The translations under genes were made by a program, and so were the position numbers. DNA of 64,000 nt from positions 1 through 64,000 of the forward strand of contig DASRJW010000131.1 of assembly GCA_035649275.1 (NCBI GenBank), written 5' to 3'. The notes under the pieces are model-generated. The model made no database searches and was not told the origin of the DNA. It was given only the letters and a program-made list of their open reading frames with translations. The first letter of the stretch is position 1. Each line of letters opens with the position of its first letter. Source of the DNA: Candidatus Krumholzibacteriia bacterium. GTDB taxonomy: Bacteria; Krumholzibacteriota; Krumholzibacteriia; G020349025. This document shows, piece by piece, positions 50,101-56,579 of the stretch.

Positions 50101-51692
50101 CTGCGGCGGAGTCGCATCGGGGTTCTCAGGTGCCGCCGGTGGTGGCGAACCTGGACGACAGGGGAGCGCCGGAGATCCTGCTCGCCGCCCGCGATGGCCG
50201 CCTGTACGGCTGGCACGCCGACGGCAGCGAGATCGCCGACGGTGACGCCTCGGCGGCCACCCAAGGGGTGCTGTTCGATACCGGGAGCCCCTTCCTGCGC
50301 TGCGCCCCCGCGGTCGCGCCTCTCGATCCGTCCTCTCCGGGTCAGGAGATCGTCTTCGGCGGCACCAACGGCAAGCTCTACGTCCTCGACGCGCAAGGAC
50401 GGCCGCTTCCCGGCTGGCCGCGCACCGCGCCGCTCGGTGGTGACCCCTTCGGTACCGTCTTCGCCAGCGGCATCTGCATCGCCGACCTCGAGCGCGACGG
50501 CCAGCGCGAGATGGTGTTCTTGGAAAGCTCGGGGCGCTTGCACGCCATGCATACGGACGGCAGCGAACTGCCGGGCTTCCCGGTCGGCGGCATCCAGGCG
50601 CTGAGCGGCTCCGTGGTGCCCTCGCCGGCACTGGGAAATCTGCAAGGAGATGGGGCGCTGGAGATCGTCGTCGGTGGCAGCGACGGCCGCATCCACGTCT
50701 TCGACGCCCACGGCATCGCGCTCTTGCCGCAGCCGTTCTTCTCCGGTGCGGTGAGCGAGAGTTCGCCGCTCCTCGGTGACGTGGACGGGGACGGGGAGAT
50801 CGAGATCCTCTTTGGCAACGAGAACGCCGTCCTGCACGCCTGGAATCTGGACGGTTCGGAGGTGGACGGTTTTCCCATCGCCCTCGGCGCCGAGCTGCGG
50901 GCGACGCCGACCCTGGAAGATGTGAACGGCGACGGCAACGCCGACCTGCTGGCGCAGAGCTGGGAGGGCAGGATCACGCTGTGGGATCTGGGGGTGCCCT
51001 GGGTCCCGTCTCGCTTCCCCTGGCCGACGCACCGCGGCAGCATCCACCGCACCGGCGAGTACGGCTTCGCCGTGCCGACGCCGCTTGCTCTCACCGATCT
51101 GCACGCCGTCTTCGAGGCCGGGCGCGGCGTGTGGCTGTCGTGGCGGGGTGGCACCGAGGTGGGCGAACGCCAGTGGCGCGTGCGCCGGGCCGGTCCGTTC
51201 GCTGCCGAGCCGGAGCGCGGGGAGGCGGAGTGGACGCAAGGCGCGGTGGTGGTGGCGACGCTGCGCGGCCACGGCGAGCTCCAGTGCCTCGACGCGAGCG
51301 CTGCTCCCGCGAGCTGGTACGGCTATTTGATCGAGGTGGAGGGGGAGGAGGGCTTCCGGATCGCGGCGGTGCTCACGCTCTTCACCGCCCCCGCTTCCGA
51401 GCTGCGACTGCACGCGGCCGTGCCGAACCCCTTCAATCCGAACACGCGCCTCGCCTTCGATGTACCCGCCCTCGCTGGCGCCACCGTCGCCGTGGCGGTA
51501 CGACTGGACCTCATCGATGCCCGCGGCCGGGTGGTGGCGACGCCGGTGCGGGGCATGCTGCGTCCCGGGCCGCACGCGATCCAGTGGGATGGGCGGGATG
51601 CCTCCGGGCGCGAGGCTCCGAGCGGTGTTTACGTGGCGCGTCTCAGCGCCGCGGACCGCGTGGTGACGCGAAAGCTCACGCTGCTACGCTGA
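47118..51692 (+). CDS. Gingipain-like (C25) secreted protease with FG-GAP repeats and FlgD-like C-terminus
   Basis: The 1524-residue protein has a signal peptide to about residue 30. A peptidase C25 domain (about 80-480) contains YLIVTSQAMAGEFARLAAWK, FVLLAGDTDIIPARY, the catalytic-His region VVHVGHGFRYT and the catalytic-Cys segment YMLNCTATAFDF. CARDB/Ig-like domains follow (about 560-780), a fibronectin III domain (about 790-880, IQIRWNPVNDFDRLGYHVHR), FG-GAP/VCBS-type repeats (880-1300; VADVDGDGGLDVVVA, LGDVDGDGEIEILFGN), and a C-terminal module from AAVPNPFNPNTRL to GVYVARL and RKLTLLR. It is likely surface-exposed or released. Calcium may bind the DVDGDG loops. Confidence 0.88.
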   Translation: MIRTVRARGVRLAALALACLPAAGRAALAAPSGSPSRESVTPSVAVARTDAPTPVVRARLAPLRLAGSPLGPFQPTEAPSLEGSPVEYLIVTSQAMAGEFARLAAWKTAKGVPAVVRTVTEVRAAAVQGCDFAETLRNYLRDAYQLWGVRFVLLAGDTDIIPARYVAMQMLNFDFPISDLYYSCLDGTWNADGDAFFGEPPAAPGAASDEADLVSEVYLGRAPVSTSAEAKVFVDKTLGYELPVQQDFQHKILFLAEVLFPTNYDPQGPPPSADGAEYAEEVAHLLPAGMQVRKLYEATQLWEGSEPLTRLGATQAIDAGNGTVVHVGHGFRYTLSLGDASLTVREAAELVNGPRAGLFYMLNCTATAFDFESMAETLLHNPDGGATVVIGATREAFPATARTYQLAFFDKLFVQGERRVGVAMTESRHQLLLPFLPAVELWTQLVYTLLGDPELGIATRVEALQVEGVPASLHVGPQQVSLTVHDAQGPLDRALVCFSKPGDEYRVARTGANGVVVLDVEPGTAGTLDLTVTGYDHLPYRATLPVTLAGAGLTLASTQVSDDGGGSGTGNQDGRLDAGETATLRLILHNSGNTTRTGIAATLTTTDPAVTILQGTSAYPNLAASQEAAGVSPFVVRLAPSVSDGSVVTMSLAVQYASGSASHRVELLVRAASPLLANLRLDDSRAGNGNGVQEAGEAVDLFYRLENRGGGTALQVSLALVAVDPTLETLVDSVTVADIPPGATVEIATPLVVREPDTELSRPAELWLRHLQNAEGSFIAFDLRRPEVPTGLSFASSDASDVIQIRWNPVNDFDRLGYHVHRADAPAGPFVRVDTDLPLHGTYRDVGLAPSHRYYYRVTALDRTFLEGDPSLTVSVSTNPPLVSGWPNDANDFSASTPGVADVDGDGGLDVVVAAKQVLAWDAHGIELRDADQNAATWGVLYGHGEVFGPVAIADLDRAPGREIVVATWDPISRFVTVVNGEGADLPGWPRPLAPAAESHRGSQVPPVVANLDDRGAPEILLAARDGRLYGWHADGSEIADGDASAATQGVLFDTGSPFLRCAPAVAPLDPSSPGQEIVFGGTNGKLYVLDAQGRPLPGWPRTAPLGGDPFGTVFASGICIADLERDGQREMVFLESSGRLHAMHTDGSELPGFPVGGIQALSGSVVPSPALGNLQGDGALEIVVGGSDGRIHVFDAHGIALLPQPFFSGAVSESSPLLGDVDGDGEIEILFGNENAVLHAWNLDGSEVDGFPIALGAELRATPTLEDVNGDGNADLLAQSWEGRITLWDLGVPWVPSRFPWPTHRGSIHRTGEYGFAVPTPLALTDLHAVFEAGRGVWLSWRGGTEVGERQWRVRRAGPFAAEPERGEAEWTQGAVVVATLRGHGELQCLDASAAPASWYGYLIEVEGEEGFRIAAVLTLFTAPASELRLHAAVPNPFNPNTRLAFDVPALAGATVAVAVRLDLIDARGRVVATPVRGMLRPGPHAIQWDGRDASGREAPSGVYVARLSAADRVVTRKLTLLR

Positions 51693-51781
51693 GCCGCTCG
51701 CTCCGCGCCGATCTTGCTCCTCGAGACGTTCGCCACCGTGCTCGCAGCCCTCACGGGTCTGCAAAAGCCAGGGTGCGTGCG

Positions 51782-52603
51782 TCATTTCTCGAACAGGGCG
51801 CTGATTTCCCGATAGGGTACGGCAGCTTCGGCAAAGGTGAAGGTGCCGCGTTCGCGCATTTCCCGGGCGGCGCGAAGAAAGGCCCCGAGAGCCGCGCGGG
51901 AGAGCGCGCTCCCCACGCTGACGCGTTTCACACCCAGCGCCGCCAGCTCCGCCAGGCTCAGCTGCACCCCTTGCAATCCCATCACCACGTTCACCGGGCG
52001 ACCGACCGCACCGACGACGGCGGCGATGTCTTCCTTGCTCCGCAAGCCCGGCGCATAGAGGACATCCGCCCCTGCCTCCTGATAGGCCTGTAGTCGCCGG
52101 ATGGTGTCGTCGAGGTCCGGTCGGCCGACGAGGTAGTTCTCCGCTCGGGCGGTCAGCGTGAAAGGGGAGGGAAGGGCGCGCACCGCTTCCGCCGCTGCAC
52201 GGATGCGCTCCACGGCAAGACCGTACTCATAGATCGGAGCGCTGGGGCGCTGGGTCGAATCCTCGATCGAGCCGCCGGCGAGACCGGTTGCCGCGGCGAG
52301 CCGCAGCGTTTCCGCCACCGTCTCTGGAGGGTCACCAAAGCCGTTCTCGAGGTCGGCGCTCACCGGCAAATCGGTGGCGGCGACGATCGCCGCCACGTGC
52401 GCCAGCATGCGTTCGCGACCGATGCTGTTGTCCCGCTGGCCGACGGAGAATGCGAAGCCTGCGCTCGTGGTCGCGAGCGCCTCGAAGCCGAGCCCGGCGA
52501 GGAGGCGCGCCGTGCCTGCGTCCCAAGGATTGGGGATGATGAAGGCTCCGTCGCGCTCGTGGAGAGCGCGAAAGGCTTTGCCCTTCTCCGCTTGCGTCCG
52601 CAT
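51782..52603 (-). CDS. PEP mutase / isocitrate lyase superfamily protein
   Basis: The 273-residue protein is a TIM-barrel enzyme of the PEP mutase/isocitrate lyase group. Motifs: FIIPNPWDAGTARLLAGLGF, ATTSAGFAFSVGQRD, PVSADLENGFGDPPE (metal-binding acidic residues), GGSIEDSTQRP, TARAENYLVGRPDLDDTIRR and GADVLYAPGLRS. The typical catalytic KxxCGH loop of isocitrate lyase is not seen, so the reaction is more likely that of the carboxyphosphonoenolpyruvate mutase-like or oxaloacetate-acetylhydrolase-like subgroup. Substrate unknown. The start at ATG 52603 is set by homology. It faces the FIST gene across 166 nt. Confidence 0.87.
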   Translation of the reverse strand: MRTQAEKGKAFRALHERDGAFIIPNPWDAGTARLLAGLGFEALATTSAGFAFSVGQRDNSIGRERMLAHVAAIVAATDLPVSADLENGFGDPPETVAETLRLAAATGLAGGSIEDSTQRPSAPIYEYGLAVERIRAAAEAVRALPSPFTLTARAENYLVGRPDLDDTIRRLQAYQEAGADVLYAPGLRSKEDIAAVVGAVGRPVNVVMGLQGVQLSLAELAALGVKRVSVGSALSRAALGAFLRAAREMRERGTFTFAEAAVPYREISALFEK

Positions 52604-52769
52604 GCGAGCCTCGCCCGGGGAGTCTACGCCTCGCGCCCGAGTGAGGGAAGGTGAGGCGCGCTGCCACACACTGGGGGGGAGAAAGCTCGTCAGCGTACAC
52701 CGGCCTCGGCTACAATGGCTCCGGCGCGGCGTCACGTCGCGCCGGGCAATGCCTGAAGGTGGTGTTTGC

Positions 52770-53975
52770 GTGCGCTGGGCCTCGGCGGTGTCGACGCACA
52801 AAGATCTGGATGCAGCCCTCGCCGCTGTGGCGGCGTCGGTGCGTTCCGAGCTCGAGGAGCAGAGCCCCGATTTCGCCCTCGTTTTCGTTTCGCCCCACTT
52901 CGCCTCGGTGTACGAAGCGCTCCCGGCACGGCTCGCCGCACACCTGCCAGCGCGAACGCGGCTCGGCTGCTCCGCCGGCGGCGTCATCGGCGGCGGGCGG
53001 GAGCTGGAGCAGCAGCCGGCGCTGGCGCTCATCGCGGCCTCGCTCCCTGGGGTGACGCTGCACCCCGTCGCCCTCGAGGCGGAGGCGTTGCCCGACGCGG
53101 ACGCTCCACCGCGGGCGTGGCACCAGGCGCTCGGCGTGGCGCCCCAGCCGGCCGCTCACTTCATTCTCCTCGCCGATCCGTTCACTTTCCCGGTCGAGCG
53201 TTTGCTCGCAGGTCTCGACTACGCCTACGCCGACGGCGCCAAGATCGGCGGACTCGCGAGCGGCGCTGACGGCCCGGGCGGCAACGTTCTCCTCCTCGGG
53301 GCGGAAGCGCGGCGCAGCGGCGCCGTGGGTGTCGCCCTCGCCGGCGACATCGCCGTGGACACCGTGGTGGCGCAAGGATGTCGACCGATCGGCCGCACCC
53401 TGCAGATCACCCGTTGCAACGAGCACATTCTCTTCGAGCTCGATGGCGTACCGGCGTTGCAGGTGTTGCAGGAAATCGCCGCCGTCGCGCCGGAGCGGGA
53501 TCGCGAGCTCATGGGTCAAGCGCTCTTCCTCGGTCTCGCCATGGACGAGCTGGCGCCGACGCTCGGTGCGGGCGATTTCCTCATTCGCAACGTTCTCGGC
53601 ATCGACCCGCGCCATGGTGCGCTCGCCATCGGCGCGCACCTGCGCCAAGGACAGAGCGTCCAATTCCATGTGCGGGACGCTCGCACCTCCGAGGACGACC
53701 TGCAACTGGTGCTGGAGCGCTTCGCTGGACGTCCCGAGGCGCAGGATGCGGTCGGGGCGTTGCTCTTCTCCTGTCTCGGACGGGGCATCCACCTCTACGG
53801 CGAGCCCGATCACGACAGCGCCGTCTTCCGCCGCCTCCTCGGCGGCTTGCCCCTCGGCGGTTTCTTCTGCAACGGTGAGATCGGCCCCGTGGGGGGCCGG
53901 ACGCACGTCCACGGCTTCACCAGCTCCTTCGGCATCTTCCGTCCTGCCACGGGCAAAAGTGGGAGCAATAGGTAG
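52770..53975 (+). CDS. FIST-domain protein
   Basis: The 401-residue protein has an N-terminal FIST_N domain (WASAVSTHKDLDAALAAVA, RTRLGCSAGGVIGGGRELE, GADGPGGNVLLLG) and a C-terminal FIST_C domain (VQFHVRDARTSEDDLQLVL, GALLFSCLGRGIHLYG, GGFFCNGEIGPVGG). FIST domains are proposed small-ligand sensors (amino acids) in signalling; here no output domain is attached. GTG 52770 is preferred because GAAGGTGG is 7 nt upstream and the family begins there; ATG 52749 would add seven residues. It ends 210 nt before mraZ, with two hairpins between. Confidence 0.88.
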   Translation: MRWASAVSTHKDLDAALAAVAASVRSELEEQSPDFALVFVSPHFASVYEALPARLAAHLPARTRLGCSAGGVIGGGRELEQQPALALIAASLPGVTLHPVALEAEALPDADAPPRAWHQALGVAPQPAAHFILLADPFTFPVERLLAGLDYAYADGAKIGGLASGADGPGGNVLLLGAEARRSGAVGVALAGDIAVDTVVAQGCRPIGRTLQITRCNEHILFELDGVPALQVLQEIAAVAPERDRELMGQALFLGLAMDELAPTLGAGDFLIRNVLGIDPRHGALAIGAHLRQGQSVQFHVRDARTSEDDLQLVLERFAGRPEAQDAVGALLFSCLGRGIHLYGEPDHDSAVFRRLLGGLPLGGFFCNGEIGPVGGRTHVHGFTSSFGIFRPATGKSGSNR

Positions 53976-53983
53976 CCCGCACA

Positions 53984-54029
53984 CAGCGAGCCTCTCGCTG
54001 CGTCAGGAATCTCATCTCGCCTCCTGACG
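53984..54029 (+). terminator. Tandem hairpins between the FIST gene and mraZ
   Basis: The first stem is CAGCGAG/CTCGCTG (53984-53990, 53994-54000, loop CCT). The second, immediately after, is CGTCAGGA/TCCTGACG (54001-54008, 54022-54029) with a 13-nt loop, followed by the A/T-rich AATACTTAAAT. Together they probably end FIST transcription and insulate the cell-division operon. Confidence 0.55.
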
Positions 54030-54091
54030 AATACTTAAATCGACACGTCGCAAACACTTGACGCTCACTGTCGGGAGCGCCGCGAATTCCC

Positions 54092-54121
54092 TTGACCCTC
54101 CCTCAGGTGTCTCCCTATAGT
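54092..54121 (+). promoter_or_regulatory. Promoter of the division/cell-wall (mraZ) operon
   Basis: TTGACC (54092-54097) and TATAGT (54116-54121) are 18 nt apart; each is a 5/6 match to the sigma-70 consensus. Transcription would start near 54128, giving a leader of about 58 nt to mraZ at 54186. Confidence 0.65.
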
Positions 54122-54185
54122 CCGCCGCGGGGATGAAAGAGGTGGAAATAGGGTTGGATCGGATCAAAGTGAGTGACCCTGGAGC

Positions 54186-54632
54186 ATGGCCGAAACCGAG
54201 CGTCAGAGGTTCATCGGGACGCAGGTCCAAAGCATCGATCCCAAGGGGAGGCTCGTCCTCCCGGCTCGATTCGTCCGACTTCTGCCCGAGGGGCAGACCT
54301 CCATGGTCCTCACCGTCGGCACCGACCCCTGCCTTCTCCTCTACCCCCTAGACGAATGGAACCGGATGGCGGACGGGCTGCGGGCCCTGGCGAGAAACGA
54401 GGCCACGCGCAACGCCATCCGCTATCTCAGCGATTTCAGCACCGAGTTGGAGCTGGATGCTCATGGCCGGCTCACGGTGCCGCGGGAGTTCCTGAAGCTG
54501 GCCGGCATCCAACGCGAGATCTCGGTAGTCGGCCTGCTGGATCACATCGAGCTCTGGCCGCGTGAAGTTTACGAGCGGCGCGCCGAGGAACGGCGGCTGG
54601 TGGCGCGGCCGATTCTGGATGGTCTGCAGTGA
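54186..54632 (+). CDS. mraZ: Transcriptional regulator MraZ
   Basis: The 148-residue protein has two SpoVT/AbrB-like DNA-binding halves. The first reads IGTQVQSIDPKGRLVLPARF and the second LELDAHGRLTVPREFLKLAG; each carries the family D-x-x-GR-[LV]-x-[LV]-P motif. It forms rings and represses the dcw operon that it heads. ATG 54186 follows GACCCTGGAGC. Position before rsmH, ftsL and ftsI is canonical, except that a STAS gene lies between mraZ and rsmH. Confidence 0.95.
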   Translation: MAETERQRFIGTQVQSIDPKGRLVLPARFVRLLPEGQTSMVLTVGTDPCLLLYPLDEWNRMADGLRALARNEATRNAIRYLSDFSTELELDAHGRLTVPREFLKLAGIQREISVVGLLDHIELWPREVYERRAEERRLVARPILDGLQ

Positions 54633-54663
54633 GCGCGGGGGTGCCCGCGCTGTGGGGTGGAGG

Positions 54664-55086
54664 ATGGCGGGTTCAGAGCGTGCGGGTCAACGGCTGCGCG
54701 TGTTGATCAGCATCCAGGGCCCTGTGGCGGTGGCGCATTGCGCGGGCACCCTCGATCGTCGCAGCGTGGACGAGTTGGCGACGCGACTGCGCCCCCTGCT
54801 CTTCGCCGGGGTGCGCGGGGTGGTGTGTGCGTTGGAGCGGGTGGAGCATGTGCACTTTCAGGCGCTGGAGCTCTTCGTGGAGCTGCACCGCCTGGTGCGT
54901 AGCGCCGGTGGTCACTTCGTACTCGCTGGTGCCACGCCCTACGTGCGGCAGATTCTGGATTTCGGCGGCGTCCCGGCGCAGGTGACGGTGAGCGCGAGCC
55001 GGGGCGAGGCAGTCGAGGCCCTGCAGGCGGAGTTGCCCCCCGCTGCGGCAGCGGCGAGGTCGAGCGTGCAGCCGTCGTTGCTCTGA
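54664..55086 (+). CDS. STAS-domain protein lacking the phospho-serine
   Basis: The 140-residue protein has a STAS fold like anti-sigma factor antagonists: LISIQGPVAVAHCAGTLDRR, RSVDELATRLRPLL, GVVCALERVEHVHFQALELF and LVRSAGGHFVLAGATPYVRQI. In SpoIIAA-like proteins the loop after the third strand is DSSG with the phosphorylated Ser; here it reads HVHFQAL, so phosphorylation control is absent. The start may be ATG 54664 or GTG 54652. It lies 31 nt after mraZ and shares one base with rsmH, so it is part of the dcw transcript. Confidence 0.75.
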   Translation: MAGSERAGQRLRVLISIQGPVAVAHCAGTLDRRSVDELATRLRPLLFAGVRGVVCALERVEHVHFQALELFVELHRLVRSAGGHFVLAGATPYVRQILDFGGVPAQVTVSASRGEAVEALQAELPPAAAAARSSVQPSLL

Positions 55087-56051
55087 TGGCCGGTGAGCGG
55101 GGGCGGCCGGCGGAGTCCGGCGCCCGCGGCTCCACGGCGCACGTGCCGGTGCTGTGCGACGACGTGGTGGCCTTCGTCGCCCAGGGGCCAGGGGAGCAAG
55201 TTCTCGACGGGACCGTGGGCTACGGGGGTCACGCCGAGGCGATTCTGGCGGCGCTGCCGCAAGCGCGGCTCGTCGGCTTGGACGTGGATCCGGAGGCGTT
55301 GCAGGCGGCAGCGCAGCGTCTCCAGCGCTTCGGCGACCGGGTGCAGCTGCTGCACGGCAACTACGCAGGGATGGATGCATGTCTTGCAGAGCTCGGCATC
55401 GACACGGTGAGCGCCATCGTCCTGGACCTGGGCGTGTCGTCGGCGCAGATCGACACCGCGTCGCGGGGCTTCAGCTACCGGCAGCCGGGACCGCTCGACA
55501 TGCGCATGGATCCGACCGCGGCGCGCACCGCGGCGGAGTTGCTGCACACGGCACCGATGGAGGAAATCGCCCGCGTCCTGCGGGAGTATGGAGAAGAGAG
55601 GTCGGCCCGGAGGATCGCCCGCGCCGTCGTGGAGGCCCGGCTCCGCGCGCCGCTCGTGACGACCACCGATCTGGCCGCCCTCGTTCGCTCGGGTTCCGGG
55701 CGCAAGCCAGTCTCGACTCTTGCGCGGGTTTTCCAGGGTGTGCGGGTGTGGGTGAATGGGGAACTGGAAAACTTACGTCAAGGTTTGGGGCGATCGCTCG
55801 GCGTGCTTGCGCCCGGTTCCATTCTCGCGGTCCTCAGCTATCACTCGCTGGAGGATCGCCTGGTGAAGCAGTTCTTCCGCCGGCAGGAGGAAGGCTGCAT
55901 CTGTCCGCCCGACCTGCCGCGTTGCGGCTGTGGTTTCGTGCCGGGCTTCCGGGTGCTGACCCGACGGGCGGTGCGTCCCGGAACGGCTGAGGTGGCGAGG
56001 AATGTGCGGGCGCGCAGCGCGCGCTTGCGGGTGCTGCAACGCTTGCCCTGA
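55086..56051 (+). CDS. rsmH: 16S rRNA (cytosine-1402-N4)-methyltransferase RsmH (MraW)
   Basis: The 321-residue SAM enzyme methylates N4 of C1402 in 16S rRNA. Motifs: HVPVLCDDVVAFV, the SAM loop VLDGTVGYGGHAEAIL, VLDLGVSSAQIDTASRGFSY and PLDMRMDP. The C-terminal IARAVVEARLRAPLVTTTDL and ILAVLSYHSLEDRLVKQFF are also conserved, as is the terminal NVRARSARLRVLQ. Length and motifs are typical. Start ATG 55086 overlaps the STAS stop by one base. A perfect 12-bp hairpin follows its stop. Confidence 0.96.
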   Translation: MAGERGRPAESGARGSTAHVPVLCDDVVAFVAQGPGEQVLDGTVGYGGHAEAILAALPQARLVGLDVDPEALQAAAQRLQRFGDRVQLLHGNYAGMDACLAELGIDTVSAIVLDLGVSSAQIDTASRGFSYRQPGPLDMRMDPTAARTAAELLHTAPMEEIARVLREYGEERSARRIARAVVEARLRAPLVTTTDLAALVRSGSGRKPVSTLARVFQGVRVWVNGELENLRQGLGRSLGVLAPGSILAVLSYHSLEDRLVKQFFRRQEEGCICPPDLPRCGCGFVPGFRVLTRRAVRPGTAEVARNVRARSARLRVLQRLP

Positions 56052-56074
56052 AGGGGCGGCAACGATCGAGGCGA

Positions 56075-56101
56075 ACGGGCCGCGTCACTGACGCGGCCCG
56101 T
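56075..56101 (+). terminator. Perfect 12-bp hairpin between rsmH and ftsL
   Basis: ACGGGCCGCGTC (56075-56086), loop ACT, GACGCGGCCCGT (56090-56101) is a perfect, very stable stem. No T-run follows (CGTGTCCGGGGGG), so it is not a typical terminator. It ends at or 1 nt before the ftsL start at 56103, suggesting attenuation, mRNA processing or control of ftsL translation. Confidence 0.55.
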
Positions 56102-56102
56102 C

Positions 56103-56531
56103 GTGTCCGGGGGGATGCTCTCCATACGCGCGCGTCCATCACGGGGAAGGAGCCGCGCCCGTACGGTGCGGCAGCGGCTGCGGCGCTGGTTCGAGGACTT
56201 CGATCCGTGGACGCCGCGGCCGGGGGACTACATCCTCGGGGCGGCGGTCTTCCTGGGGCTGGCGCTCAGCTACGTCGGGGAGCGCGGTCACGCCGTGCAG
56301 CTCAACAAGCGCATCTACGCCCTGGAGGAACGCTCCAGCACCTTGCGCACCGAGGTCGAGGTCCTGGAGGCCGAAGTGACCCGGCTCGCCGACCGGCATC
56401 GCATCGTCACCTTGGCCCGCAAGATGGGGATGGCGGCGCCGGAGCCGGAGGCGCTGGAGTACATCTATTTCGTGGCTGACGGGACGCCGCCGCAAGAAGC
56501 TCGCTTCAGTGTGGAGAGCCCGGCGCGTTGA
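56103..56531 (+). CDS. ftsL: FtsL-like cell division protein
   Basis: The 142-residue bitopic protein has a basic cytoplasmic part, one membrane helix (YILGAAVFLGLALSYV, about 45-61) and a leucine-zipper-like coiled coil (VQLNKRIYALEERSSTLRTE, VEVLEAEVTRLADRHRI). The end carries LARKMGMAAPEPEAL, as in FtsL proteins. FtsL works with FtsB/DivIC to activate FtsWI. Sequence similarity in this family is low, so synteny between rsmH and the PBP gene is the main evidence. Start is GTG 56103 or ATG 56115; neither has an ideal ribosome site. Confidence 0.8.
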   Translation: MSGGMLSIRARPSRGRSRARTVRQRLRRWFEDFDPWTPRPGDYILGAAVFLGLALSYVGERGHAVQLNKRIYALEERSSTLRTEVEVLEAEVTRLADRHRIVTLARKMGMAAPEPEALEYIYFVADGTPPQEARFSVESPAR

Positions 56532-56579
56532 CGGCGCGACGGTGAGCTCGCAGGTCCGGTGGTGGGGAGGGGAGAAGCG

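Noticed and set aside
51782-53032. 416-codon version of the PEP mutase-like gene
   Set aside because: The first 143 codons run antisense to the FIST gene and lack homology; the family begins at ATG 52603.
54128-54185. MraZ operator repeats
   Set aside because: GGTGGA and GGTTGGA occur, but not with a regular 10-nt spacing, so no operator is annotated.
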